A stretch of 64,000 nt of DNA from Apteryx mantelli (lineage: Eukaryota > Chordata > Aves > Apterygiformes > Apterygidae): positions 9,841,501-9,905,500 of the forward strand of contig NC_090001.1 of the NCBI RefSeq assembly GCF_036417845.1, written 5' to 3'. Numbering within the stretch: position 1 is the stretch's first letter; each line of letters begins with the position of its first letter. This document shows positions 23,288-35,040 of the stretch, piece by piece. A model generated the notes under the pieces. It was not told the origin of the DNA. It made no database searches and saw only the letters and a program-made list of their open reading frames with translations. Made by a program: the position numbers and the translations under genes.

Positions 23288-23339
23288 TACAGTTACTCAT
23301 CACAATGCATTTCCTACCAACAGTCTGAATGGAGAAACT

Positions 23340-24260
23340 TTCTTCTGAAAGTTGCCTCTTCCAATTCTTGTCCTTCATGTACTTGGAAATCCTTAGAAAT
23401 GGTTTCCAGGAGGATTTGCTCCATTTGCTCGCCTTCCCAAAGACTGAGATGAAGCTGACCAGCTTGTCATTCCCGGGATCCTCCCTCTTGCCCTTCTTGA
23501 ACATTGGTGTGATGTCTGCCTTTTCCCAGGCATCAGGAACCTCCTTGGTCACCCTGACATCTCAAAGATGATCAACAGCAGTGTTGCAATGACTCCAGCC
23601 AGCTGCCCCAGCACCCTGGGGTGCTTCCCGTCTGGTCCCATGGACTTGTGTGTGCCCACTGGGCACAAGTCCTCCCCAGATGCATCTTCCCCTACCATGG
23701 GTGATGCCTTGTTATCACAGATGCTGCCAAAGAACTCAGGGGCCAGGGAGGCCTGACCGTAGATGATAGCAGGAAAAGACAAGGTAAAAGAGGCAATGAG
23801 TTCCTTAGTCTTTTCCATGTCTTTGTCACTGCAACCCCTGCCCCACTCAGCAGTGAGAGCATTTTTTTCTTGGTTGCCTTCCTTGCGCTGCCAATGTCCT
23901 TACAGAAGTCCTTCTGGTTGCCCTCCCCATCTCTTGAGAGTTCCAGCTCGAGCTCCAGCTGAGCTTTGGCTTGCCTAACTCCATCCCTTCCCTCACAGCC
24001 CGTGCCTGTGTCTTCTCCCTGGGTAGCCTGTTCCCCTTTCAACCCTCTGGGCACTTTCTTCCTGTTTTTCAAGTCCGAGTCACAGAGTGTCTGCTCAGCC
24101 ATGCCAGCCTCATGCCAGGCCCTGATGGACTTTCCTGCAGACTGCAGGCTTCCTGTGCCTTGAGGACATTGTCCCGGAAGAGCCAAGAGGGCTACGTGGC
24201 CCCTCTGCCCTCCACGGCAGTCACCCGTGGGATCCTGACAAGCAGAGCCTGAACACAATG
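23340..24260 (-). mobile_element. CR1 LINE, ORF2 linker to RT start, antisense
   Basis: On the minus strand it codes, in broken frames, for an AKAQLELELSRDGEGNQKDF-type linker, then 'HKSMGPDGKHPRVLGQLA' and 'PMFKKGKREDPGND', all recognisable CR1 ORF2 landmarks before the RT core. The RT core is absent because the element stops near 23340. Confidence 0.85.
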
Positions 24261-24582
24261 AAAGCCTCTCTCCTGGTGACTCTGCTATTCCCCCCACCTC
24301 TCCATCATCTCAAGGTCATTGCAGTGGCAGCCAGCCTCCACATTCACATGCCCATCCAGTCTGAGCTTCAGCTAAGAAAGAAAGGGCAGGATGGCCCCAT
24401 CTACCTAGAGGCACAAACTGCAGACACAGAGAAATCATGCTGAAGAAAAGCTCCCATTTCTTCTCTCACCTCTGAGGGGATCCAGGCAATGGCCTTTCAT
24501 GCAGTTAAAGGTGGATGCAAAGAATTTCCTGTGTAATGTAGATATGCGTGAGGCAGTGCCTCCCAGGATCCCCTTACAGTCA

Positions 24583-24612
24583 AGGAGGAGGAGGAGGAGG
24601 AGGAGAAGGAGG
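24583..24612. repeat. (AGG)n microsatellite
   Basis: About nine agg triplets with one aag interruption. The flanking 24261-24700 holds no recognised gene. Confidence 0.9.
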
Positions 24613-24704
24613 TGTTCACCGGCCTTCTTTCACATGGTCACATAAAGCACAGATGACTCATGTCCCAGAAACATTTGCTCTGTGCTTGATGTGGGGCCTG
24701 AGCT

Positions 24705-24830
24705 CATAGGCTTTTAGGATAATGCAGGCTGAAGGGACCACAAGAGGTCCGCAGTGCAACCTGCTGCTCCAACAGGGTCAGATATATGTTCAGAAACCAA
24801 AAAATGCCCCTGCCAAAGGACCTTTGAGAT
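24705..24830 (-). mobile_element. CR1 LINE 3' end fragment, antisense
   Basis: 'ggctgaagggaccacaagaggt' followed by 'gcaacctgctgctccaac' follows the antisense CR1 3' end pattern, strongly diverged and without its tail. Confidence 0.5.
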
Positions 24831-26930
24831 GATACAGCAGGAGAAGGCAGTAGTGGGTTGACGGGACACGATCTCTGTTCCAGGGTGTGAAGAGAGAGGG
24901 GAGGGCAGAGGTGGATCCGCTCATGCCTCGTGCAGCAATTCTCTCCCTGCAGCATGTCCAGCCCTGCTGGTGACCTGTAAGCCATGAGCCGAGGTGGTGG
25001 GACTCAGATCCACTCTGGCTCTGAAGATTTCTCAGCCCTTAAGACCCAGGATGCAAAGCACCCTTCTGGGGACACTTCAGTAGTTGAAGGGGCTGAATGC
25101 ACACCACAGCCCTCCTGCTTTGCAGCCTCCCACCAGTCCCCGGCCCATGCCCAGCACCAGCCCTGCCCCTCCCAGGATAAGCAAACAGCCATGCTCTGGG
25201 GTCTGTTGCGGTCTGGGCCTGGAGAGAGGCCAGGCAGGGCTGGCCTTCACCCCTGTACAGGCGCTGAGCCCAGCGGGAAGATGGAGCCAGTCACATTCAA
25301 AGATCACTCCTCACCAGGACCGTGGGGAAAGCCAGTACTGGAAATGGCTGGTACAAGTGTCTGGGTGTGGGAGGAGTTTCCTGGGGCAGTTTCTCCTCTC
25401 TGTTCATGCAACAACAAGCTGGGCTGGATCTTTGCATGAGACACTCTGCTTGAGGGCTCCCATGGGCATGAGGACGATCTACAGGCCCAGGACCTCCTCT
25501 GCATACTCCCTGCTAGGCCTGCAGATGACCCAGGAGAGGGCTCATCCTCCCAGGGGTCACAGCTGGATGACCAGTCCTCCATCTGGGTGTGGAGCCCTGT
25601 CTGGGGGTGACTTTTGGGGTAATGGCTAGCATGCGGGGTGGAGAAGATTGCTGCAAGAACAAGGGCCTGAGGGACAGCAGGAAACTCATATGACTCCTGG
25701 GTCCATCCTTCAACATAAGCTCTGACATGGGGTCCCAGACTTCCTTTTGGTGCCACCCATCAGGAGTGATGATGGCACTGTGAGCTGGGAAGGTGGGGAG
25801 CATGAATCCTTCTTCAGCCACTTCCCAGGCCATGTCAGGGATCAGGGCAGAAAGGACTTCTCGCTCTGCACCATGAGCTCCCTTTTGTGCACCCACACTC
25901 TGAACATTGTCTTGCATTAAATGTCAGCATTCTTCTCTCCAAGACACTTTCAAGCCCAGTTCCACTTCCTTCTGATGTCTCCCAATCGTTCCTCTGATCT
26001 CGCTGGCTGTTCCCACATCCCCTCCCCTGTTCTCCTGCAGGGCCCCAAGCTGGCGCTGCTGCTCTGCAGAGTGAGTGGGCTGTGGGGCCACAGGGCCATG
26101 GGGTGACTGCACTGGCCGTGCTGGTGAGGGTGGGAAGCAGATACAACCAAATGGGGATCATGGACTCTCTAATCCCTCCAGGGGTCAGCAGATGTGGAAG
26201 GTGCTTGGAGGGACTATGGAGCATTTCCATATTGCACCTCTAGGAGGTGTACCTCTAGATCCAGCACAGGGTATTTCACTGACAATGATATGCATTGCTC
26301 TGCATTCTCCCTGCCCTGTGCCAGCTGGGTCCCAACAGCCTCCCCTGGGATTGCAGAGTCCTGCGTTGCCTGTGGATCCCTGGGTTTAGCATTTCACTTT
26401 TAGGTGACTCCACCTTGGAGGATTTCTTGCTTTGTGAGGCTCCACCAACTGCCCACCTCAGGCACACACTGTCCCAGGACATCCCCTGTGCTCTCCTGGT
26501 ACCTCCAGATTCCCCTCCAGAAGGATGGGCATCTGACACTGTGCCTTAACATGTGGGATGGCCCTGGGTATGTACATCAGTGACAATTCATCATCTTCAC
26601 TGTCACTGGACACTGATGGGTGAATCCTAAATCCAGGCCTTGGTCTCTAAGAGATCATAACACGATTATGAACTTTCTGCTTTTAAACCCATGGACAACC
26701 CTGCACAACAGGCCCTTGTGGGGTGTAATTCCTTGGACTTATTCTTTACACCAGCTTTGGAAGAAGAGCCCAGCCTTCAGGCACTGCACTGCGTAGAACT
26801 TACTTGATGACAAAGAGACTGTGAGGGAGTCAGCTCTGACCCAGCGTCAGACACAATTTTATATGGGCACTAGGTGAGACAGAGCAGTCTCATTAAAACT
26901 GGGATGAAGACAAGCATTTGTGTAGCAAAA
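24831..26930. other. Unassigned DNA and downstream flank of OR gene A
   Basis: 24831-25940 has no recognised content. About 25950-26930 is the 3' flank of gene A; it recurs inverted after gene B (about 53700-54660) and in the flank of pseudogene C (about 57000-57740). Shared landmarks include 'ctccagaaggatgggcatct', 'tttggaagaagagcccagcc' and 'gctctgca'. No coding region was supported. Confidence 0.55.
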
Positions 26931-26964
26931 TGATAACAAATAATAATAGTAATAACAATAATAA
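26931..26964. repeat. (AAT)n-like microsatellite
   Basis: Imperfect aat/aac triplets just downstream of the stop codon of gene A. Confidence 0.85.
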
Positions 26965-27007
26965 AGTGAACAAACAAAGCTCAGTCCTGGTTGGGATACA
27001 CTGGGAT

Positions 27008-27985
27008 TCAACTGTGGAGAGCAATGGCAATTTTATCACTGCTGAAAAATGTCCATGAAATCACTTTCCTCAGGGCATCTTTGAGCTCCTTGTTCCTCAT
27101 GCTGTAGATGAGGGGGTTCACTGCTGGAGGCACCACCGCATAGAGAACAGACACCAACAGATCCAGAAGTGGAGAGGAGAGGGAGGGGGGCTTCAGGTAG
27201 GCGAACATGACAGTGCTGACAAACAGGGAGACCACGGCCAGGTGAGGGAGGCACATGGAGAAGGCTTTGTGCCGGCCCTGCTCAGAGGGGATCCTCAGCA
27301 CAGCAGTGAAGATCTGCACATAGGACAGCACAATGAAAATGAAACACCCAAAGAATAAACAGGCAGTAACCATGATAACCGCAACTTCCCTGAGGTAGGC
27401 GTCTGAGCAGGAGAGCTTGAGGATCTGGGGAATTTCACAGAAGAACTGCTCCAGGACATTGCCTTGGCACAGTGGTATGGAAAATGTGTTAGCAGTGTGC
27501 AGGAGAGAACCAAGAAAACCACTGCCCCAGGCAGCTGCTGCCATTTTGACACAACCTCTGCTGCCCAGGAGGGTCCTGTAGTGCAGGGGTTTGCAGATGG
27601 CCACGTAGCGGTCATAGGCCATGACAGTGAGAAGATAAAACTCTCCTCCAAATAAGAAGAGAAGCAGAAAGACCTGGGCAGCACATTCCCAGTAGGAAAT
27701 GGCCCTGGTGTCCCACAGGGAATTGGCCATGGATTTGGGGACAGTGACAGAGATGGAGCCAAGGTCGAGGAGGGAGAGGTTGAGGAGGAAGAAGTACATG
27801 GGGGTGTGGAGGTGGTGATCGCAGGCTATGGCTGTGATGATGAGGCCATTGCCCAGGAGGGCAGCCAGGTAGATGCCCAGGAAGAGCCAGAAGTGCAAGA
27901 GCTGCAGCTCCCGTCTGTCTGCAAATGCCTGGAGGAGGAACTCATTGAAGGAGCTGCTGTTGGACCTTTTCCTCCCTCCAAGCAT
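27008..27985 (-). CDS. Olfactory receptor, OR14-like (gene A), intact
   Basis: A 325-residue G-protein-coupled odorant receptor, plasma membrane of olfactory neurons. The order is complete: NSSSF sequon near the N-terminus, LLGNGLIIT (TM1), LHTPMYFFLLNLSLLDL (IC1/TM2), MAYDRYVAICKPLHY (end of TM3), LSYVQIF (TM5), KAFSMCLPHLAVVSLF (IC3/TM6) and PAVNPLIYSMRNKELKDAL (TM7 and tail). The conserved EC2 cysteines (PLCQGN, FFCEIP, LSCSD) are present. The start is the ATG at 27983-27985, six bases after a strong acceptor (cttctttggacag, AG at 27992-27993). The position where related genes have ATG before SNSSSF is AGG here, so the upstream ATG must serve, adding seven residues. The stop is TGA (27008-27010). 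The family is OR14-like by motif recall. It is the only undamaged receptor in the window. Gene B lies in the opposing arm of an inverted duplication. Confidence 0.93.
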   Translation of the reverse strand: MLGGRKRSNSSSFNEFLLQAFADRRELQLLHFWLFLGIYLAALLGNGLIITAIACDHHLHTPMYFFLLNLSLLDLGSISVTVPKSMANSLWDTRAISYWECAAQVFLLLFLFGGEFYLLTVMAYDRYVAICKPLHYRTLLGSRGCVKMAAAAWGSGFLGSLLHTANTFSIPLCQGNVLEQFFCEIPQILKLSCSDAYLREVAVIMVTACLFFGCFIFIVLSYVQIFTAVLRIPSEQGRHKAFSMCLPHLAVVSLFVSTVMFAYLKPPSLSSPLLDLLVSVLYAVVPPAVNPLIYSMRNKELKDALRKVISWTFFSSDKIAIALHS

Positions 27986-27990
27986 GTGGG

Positions 27991-28010
27991 ACTGTCCAAA
28001 GAAGAAAAGA
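27991..28010 (-). promoter_or_regulatory. 3' splice site of OR gene A coding exon
   Basis: On the minus strand a pyrimidine run (tgtcttttcttctttggacag) ends six bases before the ATG. The same arrangement precedes gene B at 52634-52654. Confidence 0.6.
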
Positions 28011-31000
28011 CATTAAGAAGTTAGGAGAGACTTTTCAAATAAAAAAACACCAAAATCTTCCGGTTCTCATACAACCCCTATACTGCCTCTCTTTTTACTG
28101 AGAGGATCTGTGTGCAGCTCCCTTCCTTGAGCTCCACTTTGCACTGCCTGAGTGTGCTGTGAGCTCCAGAGGAGTCATTCCTGCTGAACAATAGTGGGAT
28201 ACATGGGAATGGGAGTGACCAGCTCTGACATTCACAGTTTCTCTCAGGTGAAATCCACTCGTCATGTGGAAGGGCTTTTCAGCATCTTCACCACCAGTTC
28301 TAAAGAAGGAGGGTTGAGAAACAGAGTGTTAGGGATGTTTTAATAATGCTTATTTTCTTTGAGATGCCCCTGTCACACCTGGGAAGTGTTCCTCAAAGGC
28401 AGAAATTCTCAGCATTCCCACTGTGAGTCCTGAGAAAAAACGATTCACTGTCACTTCATGCAGAGTGAGCACAGCTTGTCTGTCTATTAGCCTTGTTCCC
28501 AGCTGTCCTTTTCTCACACCTCCTTGAGCAGGAGGATGATCACACTCATCTGTGGCCCTAAAAAGAGACCAGCCACTGCTGAGAGCAGATGGGTCCAGTT
28601 TCAAGGTGCAGAGCTCCTTCTCTCCCTTTCTCAGAGCACCAGAGGGAGGTCTCCACACTCCCCTTCTAGCCAAGGACACACAGGGCTCTTTTCAGCTGCC
28701 CCTATACAGCTGCCCACCACCATTTCCATACTCTTCACATCTCTGCAGCTTCTTCAGGGGTCTGCCAGACATCCCAGAGATGCTCTGAGGCAGTGGTGCC
28801 CTTCTGGAGGGCAACTCAAAGTCTGGCAGGACATGACAGTGAAATGATTAAAAGGACTGCTAGGACAGAAGATGGTCTCTCCTTCAGGGAGAGTCAGCTC
28901 ATTTCCCAACACCACAGACTGCATTTCCTGTAGCTGCACAGGTGAGAAGGGGGCTGGGGATGCCTCACTCCCAAGCAGACCCCGCTATTCCAGAACTCGC
29001 AGGGCAGGTGTCTGAACTGCAGCTGAAAACCCACCAACCCCAGGGAGCCCAAGAGAAGAACAAGGGCAGCATGGACAGGAGGGCAAAGAAGGAGCAACAT
29101 GATGCTGCTGCTGCAAAGGGGGGCAAAGAGACAGAGGCAGACGGGTACTCGGGAAAGCCTTCACCTTCCCCAGCTGGGCATGCTGCCTCGCAGATGGCAA
29201 CATTGCCGGGCAGTTGCTCTCAACCCCTTTGTCAGGCAGCAGAAAATGAGCCTGTGGCAGGAAAGATGTCCCTCTCCTCTGCCGCAGGTCTGGCCACAGA
29301 GGAGGTGGCTCATGGCCTGCACTCCATGGCTGTCAAGGCAGAGGATCTGCTGGGTGGGAGCAGAGACACAGGGGACTGGCTCGGAGGAAGGTGTCTGCAT
29401 CAGAGGGACTGACCATGACTTGCCCAAATCCTTCCTCCCATGATGATTCTCTTTGCAGTTCCCTCTCATTCCCTGCCCTTCTCGCTGCCTGGAACTTTCC
29501 CTGCTGGCAGCTCCTTCTCTATCCCAATGTCTTTTCCCTGCTGGTGCTCACAGACCCCATCCCACCCTCTGCATGCTCAGTTCTGCCCGACAGACACCTA
29601 CAGGGAAAGGGCACCGGGCAGAGGCATTGCTGTGCTCAAAGGTCCTGAGGAGCAGGTCAGAAAAACCTTGACAAGGCCATAAAGGTGATGCTGGTGCTGT
29701 CTGTAGGCTGAGGTGGAGCTGAAGGGGTTTGCTGAGCTTTCTCACAGACCTAGTGATCTCTGAGAGGGAAGGTTTGGCAGTCCAAATTCCTTGCCAAACA
29801 ACAACAAAAACCCTCTTTCCTTTTATCTCCCTGCCAAAATTAGGACCTATTCTTTCTAGTTTTATCAGTACTAAGTAGGTTTTTCTAGACGGAGAGCTCC
29901 TTCCCTTTCTCTTAGCCTTTTTTTCACCTTCCTCCCAACAGACCCTTCGCATATATCCTCTGCGTGAGGTAGAGCTGTGAGCACCCCTGACACATAGAGC
30001 ACTCTCTTGGTGGGAGAATGAACCTGTCCTGCCAGAGGTCACTGAACCTATCAGTCATAGGATGGGATGGGTTTAGAAGACCCCTCCAGGAAGCAGTGTT
30101 GCCCTGCAGCCAGAGACTTACCATGTAAGGGGCTGTGAAGATTTTTCCCACAAGGAGCTCTCCTCTGGCCTCACACTCCACACTCCCTTTCACTTCTCTC
30201 TCTCCTGTCTCGTCACATGTCAGGAACAGCAGGCAGTGCCCAGAGCCCTGCTGCTCTTTGCAGAGGAGCTGCTCCTGCACACAGCTGTCTCTCAGCAGTG
30301 TTGCCAGGTTGCCAGGAGCTCCCTCCATCCCAGGAGCCTGGTCACACTCAGGAGCAGAGACCCAGCTGAAGGCGTGATTTTCTCTGTCCCTTGTGCTCCC
30401 TCCTCCTGGGAAAGGTTCACTAAAGTAGATGACAATAATGACCTAGAGTCCCTCTCTAAATCATGCAGAGACACTGATTTCAGCATGACTATTTGTTGCA
30501 TCAGAGGATGGTCATCTAGGACACATGGAAACATCCCACTCTGGAAGACCCTATTCCCATCTCTTAACTACACAGCACACCTAGACAGGGACAAGAAGAG
30601 AGTTCCTTTTCCCATGGTTCAGGTATTGATTCAGGTGAGTCCATCTGGGCATCTCATGCCTGTTTAGAAGTCCCTGGGATGGAGTGGGATTCAGCTCTCT
30701 CCCATGAACTCCACAAACACACAGGAGGTGGGATTCCCCTTTCTCAACCTGTAGTGAGCACAACATAGACGTCCGCATGCAAGCTCCTTGTCTAAGCTCC
30801 CACTGTAACCAATAGAGATGGAGTGTGAGAGTCAGTTGTTGGCACACAAAAACCCAGTGACATTTGAAGAGACAGAGGTGGTCCAAAGCATGTGTTTGCT
30901 TGCCCTGATGGAGCAAGTGTGAGACCCACGTCCTTCTAGAGCCTGAGCTGGGGGCCATGTAGGGAATTTCCTTGGCCATCTGAAATGACACGAGATGCCT

Positions 31001-31789
31001 AATACTGCTAGAGCTCCACTCATGAAGCTGAGGCACAAGCAGATCCTTACACTGTAAACGGTTGATGTAATTCAGTGCAGACACTTCATTTCATGACAGA
31101 AATAGGGGAAGTGCCCCAGGGCATTCTGGGTTTCCTGCCTCTGCCCAAACAACGGGATCCCACCACTGCCTTCAGGCAAAGTCCATCCCATCTAGAGCCA
31201 AGTGTGCTTCATAAATGGGAAGCACATCACACCAAGGTCTCTACTCATGTCCCTGCACTCTTAAACCCTCCCAGATCTCCTTTCTCTGATCCTCTTCTCA
31301 CCCCAAATGAATGGGGACTGTGTTAAGGATGTCCACAGGGTGGCTGGATTGCCAACTCTCCAGGCCCAAGGACTTTCTCAGGGGCACTTTGTCCCTTCTG
31401 GAGATCAGTTCACCTCTGTCACAGGCCCCAAGGTGCTGCAGGGTCAGTTTGGGCAGCAAACCCCTCTCCTTCTGTTCCTGCAAGGCCCAGCTCTCTTTCT
31501 CCCTGGCCTTGGCCACTGCAGGGTTTGCTCTTTTAGTGGGAACCTCCTTTCACCATTACATTGCCACCTGCTCTCTATGCCAGCCTGTCACTACTCAGAA
31601 TCAAATCCTCTGCATGCACCAGGACCTTGGTAACAGGTTTCCCTGTGACAGATCTTCAGCTGGTGTGACAGCTGAGGTGATGAAGCCAAAATAGATACAA
31701 ACAAAAGCAGCCTGGGGCACAGACAGGATTGCCATAACTGAGATGTGGTGGGATCAGTCCCATGACTCGAGTGCTGCGATGGTAGGGTA

Positions 31790-32080
31790 CAAGTCCTTCA
31801 GGAGACACTGGAAGGGGAGATGAGGAGGGGGCATGCCCTTTGTGTGAAGGCAACACTCAGATGCATGGAGCTCTTCCATGGGACGGACAAAGGGAGGCAG
31901 CCCTGAAGGGCAGAGGAGCTAAGGAAAGCCAGCAGGTCCTTAAGAAGAGCACCCACAAAGCACATCAGTGCTCCATACTGACAGCTTGTCAAATTCCTAG
32001 GCATGTCCAGACCCTGTCTTGGCTAAACAGGGAACTCATGCCTGAGCTCCGGTGCAGTAATGCAGCATAAGGGAAGGGGA
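31790..32080 (+). mobile_element. CR1 LINE ORF2 linker fragment, sense
   Basis: 'ggcagaggagctaaggaaagccagcaggtcc' and 'ctaaacagggaactcatg' correspond to the CR1 region between endonuclease and RT (translation pattern ALPWDGQREAALKGRGAKES). Its inverted counterpart is at 46840-47030. Confidence 0.75.
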
Positions 32081-32204
32081 AGAAAGGAGAGGCTGAAAAG
32101 GAGGAATTCAGAAATACAGTGTTGTCCAGCGAAGTAGGGAAGTCAAAGCTCCCCTAGCATACACACCTGCAGGGGACATCACGAGCACAAAGAAGAGCTG
32201 CTAC

Positions 32205-33270
32205 TGCTTCAGTAACAGTAAAAGAGTAAAGAAGGAAAGTGGGGGCTCAGTGCTGCATGGGGCAGGGAATGTAGCAAGAGCAGGTGTAGACAGGTCTGAG
32301 GAGCTCAGTGCCTTCTTGGCTTCAGGCTTCACCAACAAGGTCTCCTGGGCTGTTGTGCCCAGAGGCAGGACTGCAGATGAGAAAACCAGCCTGCAGTGCC
32401 TGAGGGTTGAGAGAGGGATGACTTGCAAGAACTCAACCAATACAATCTACGGGATTGGATGTGTGGCATGCTCAGACATTGAGAGAGCTGCCTGCTGCCA
32501 CAGCAAAGCAACTCACTATCATCAAAGGTTGTGGAGATCAGGGGAGGTGCCAGTGACCAGAAAAAGGAATATGTTGTGCCCATCTTCAAAGAAGGCCACA
32601 AGGACAGCTAGGGGAGCTGCTGAACAAGAGCCAGCAGCGTGTCCTGGCAGCAAAGGAGGCCACAGCATCCTGGGTTGCATGAACAGTAGCAGAGTCAGGA
32701 GATCAAGGGAAGTGATTATCCCCTTCTGCTCAGCACTCTTCAGAGCACATCTAGAGATGGCCCCCATTTCGGGGCCCCCTGCAGAAGAATGATGTTGAAC
32801 ACTCAGACTGAGTTCAGTGGCAGGCCGCCAAGGGCATCAGGGCTGGAGAACTTGCCCTGTGAGGAGAGGCTGAGGGAACAGGCCTTGTTCAGCCTGCAGA
32901 AGGAAAGGCTCTTGGGGACTCATAGCAGCTTCCCAACTCAAGGTTACCACCAAGAAAGAATCAGGCTCTTTACAGAGATTCAGGGCAGGAGAATGAGAGG
33001 TTATTAGCTGACACAAGTGCAGCTAGAATGGTTATAAGCTGACACCAGTGCAGCTGGAATTGGATTAAAGGGAGAAACATCAATGAGGATAACGAAATAT
33101 TTGAAGTGGGGTCCAGAGAGCTTTTGGACTCTCTGGTCTTGGAGGCTTTCAGCATGCTGTTGGACAAAGCCCGGAGGAACTTAGTGTGAATTCAGTGTTG
33201 ATCTTGAGTAGAGCAGGAGGCTGGACTAGAGACCTCCCGAGGTCCCTTCCAACCGGAATGGTTTGGTGAT
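32205..33270 (+). mobile_element. CR1 LINE, internally deleted, sense
   Basis: Begins 'gctactgcttcagtaacagt', passes 'accaacaaggtctcctgggctgttgtgcc' and continues to 'gtcccttccaaccggaatgg'. Shares its 5' part and 3' end with 16875-17775; the middle parts differ, since this copy keeps a CR1 RT-end section ('catcctgggttgcatgaacag'). Confidence 0.8.
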
Positions 33271-34559
33271 TCTGTCCTCTCTGGTGACAGCTACTGCCAT
33301 TCTTGCACTCCTGAATTCCTTTTCTACATGTGGGTTAGCACCACACATGGCATCCCCAGAGCCAGCCCCTCCCAGTGGTCTCAGGTTGCTTCTTTGGTCT
33401 GAAAATTTTTCAGTTCAAAGTTTGATTATGAATGGCTACCTCTCCAGAATGGCCCTCCTCACAGCCTACAACACCTGTGCCTTACAACATGATGCTCTTC
33501 ACTGTTGTGATTGATGGAAGAATGAGGGCCAATGAGCATTAGTTGAAACAAGAGAGGTTCAGCCTGGGTATAAGCAACAGCTTTTTTTCCCTCCAGACAG
33601 GGAAAACCTGGGGCAGTGTAGTGAGAACCGCTGCAGGAGATCTGTTGAGGAGTCAGGGGAGCAGCAGAGTACGCTATCACAGCCCTGGAGTGTGCTCTGT
33701 ACACACTGACCAAAACCGCTCAGGGCTGGACATGCCTATTCCCTTTTGTCAACAATGTCCAGCTGCTTCCCAGCCAGTATTGACTCGAGCTTTGCATAGT
33801 GGAGGTAAGGAACTAGCTCTAAGGGGCCCTTAGGATACACAGAGTAAGCCCCACCTGGGTGTCCCAGCCCTGTGTCCAGCATCTGCCCATCAGCGACCCC
33901 CTCCGAGCAGTGTCCTGGCCTCCCCACGCAGTTTAGAGTGTAAGTAAGTCCTTCATTAAACCTACTTTGTTTAACCCCTCACGAACTTTGAGTGTCTCTC
34001 TATACCGGTATCTGACCCTCCCTTTCCTGCCTTGCAGTCACAGGCAGGTTGCCCAGAGGTGCTGTGCCATCTCCTCCCTTGCAGGTTTTCATCCCTAACT
34101 CAATAAAGCCATGAGCCAGCTGGTCGGACATGATAGCTGACCCTGCTGTGAGCAGGAGGTTGAACTAGAAACTTCCCCATGCCCCTTCCAGCCTGGATGA
34201 TTTTGCATTTCCTTCCGCCTCGGATCTTCCCTTCCTGATGGTAGGGAAAGCCGTCAGGTTCCGCGTGACCATGGAAGTAAGTCAGAAACAATATGGTCAA
34301 AGCACACGCTAATGTCTTGTTCTTTTCCAGTCACTGTCGCTCAGATGTAGGACTGCTTGGCAGGTACCCACAAACAGCTCTCTTCATACTCTTTATTTCA
34401 CCTTTTCTTTTCTGTTTTCCTCTTTCCCCCTTCCAAGTCCTTTGCTTTTATCATACACATGCCCTCTCATACAAATAGCCCACCTCTGTTTACCCTGTCC
34501 CCTCTGGCTCCAGTTTTGCTTACTTTCTACCTTCATTTGGCTTTTCCAGACCATCAGAG

Positions 34560-35040
34560 GAGTGACCCTGAGGAGAAGGGCCTGGACATTATGATGGATG
34601 CCGTATGAGCCAGTGGTGCATGTTCACCAAAATCAGGCCACCTTCATGCAGGGCTGCATTAGGAAGAGCCTGGCCACCCAGGCAAGGACAGCTATTGTTC
34701 CCCTCGACTCAGCACTGGGGTGGCCACATGTGGAATAGTGTGTCCCGGTGTGGGCTGTCCAGTGTTCGAGGAATAGGAAGGACCAGGAGAGGGTCCAGAG
34801 GAGGTCTGCCAAGATGGTGCTTGTTGCCTGCAGCACAGGACCTGTGCAGGGAGGCTGAGGGACCTGGGCTACATTATCCTGGTGAAGGGGAGGCTAAGGG
34901 CAGTACAGCAGCAGCCTGTGAGTGCTTGAAGGGTGATTGCAGAGGTGATGGAGCTTTTCTGGGGAGTAGGAAATAGCATGAGAAGGGGAAAGAGCCAAAA
35001 AATGCAGCTTGATTGGTTCAGACTGATCTTTTGGAAAACA
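34560..35040 (+). mobile_element. CR1 LINE fragment, sense
   Basis: Equivalent of 19085-19600: 'gggctgcattaggaagagcctggcc' and 'gagggtccagaggaggtctgcc' followed by a degenerate 3' part. Confidence 0.7.

Larger units (their letters stand above)
17690..23345. repeat. Segmental duplication, copy 1 (direct)
   Basis: This block recurs at 59081-63665 in the same orientation. The offset is about 41,389 near 17760 and 41,384 around 18477-19141. Sequence is mostly about 90-95% similar by eye, but 18477-19141 appears identical base for base to 59861-60525. Copy 1 additionally contains a CR1 at 20700-21369. Beyond CR1 pieces the content is unassigned: pyrimidine-rich DNA at 18700-18960, and AT-rich DNA at 21400-22450. 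No gene was recognised. Confidence 0.85.
25950..31780. repeat. Left arm of the older inverted duplication
   Basis: Gene A with both flanks recurs in reverse orientation at about 47560-54660, which holds gene B. Examples: 28940-29460 corresponds to 49920-50450 reversed, 29550-29760 to 49600-49820, 30830-31000 to 48080-48250 and 31310-31430 to 47680-47800. Coordinate sums drift from about 80,630 at the receptors to about 79,100 near 31 kb, reflecting insertions in the right arm. Similarity is roughly 85-93% by eye. No gene other than the receptor was recognised in 27991-31780. Confidence 0.8.

Noticed and set aside
23692..24297. 201-codon minus-strand open frame as a possible host gene
   Set aside because: The C-terminal half reads as the CR1 ORF2 linker in the right order, so it is a LINE fragment.
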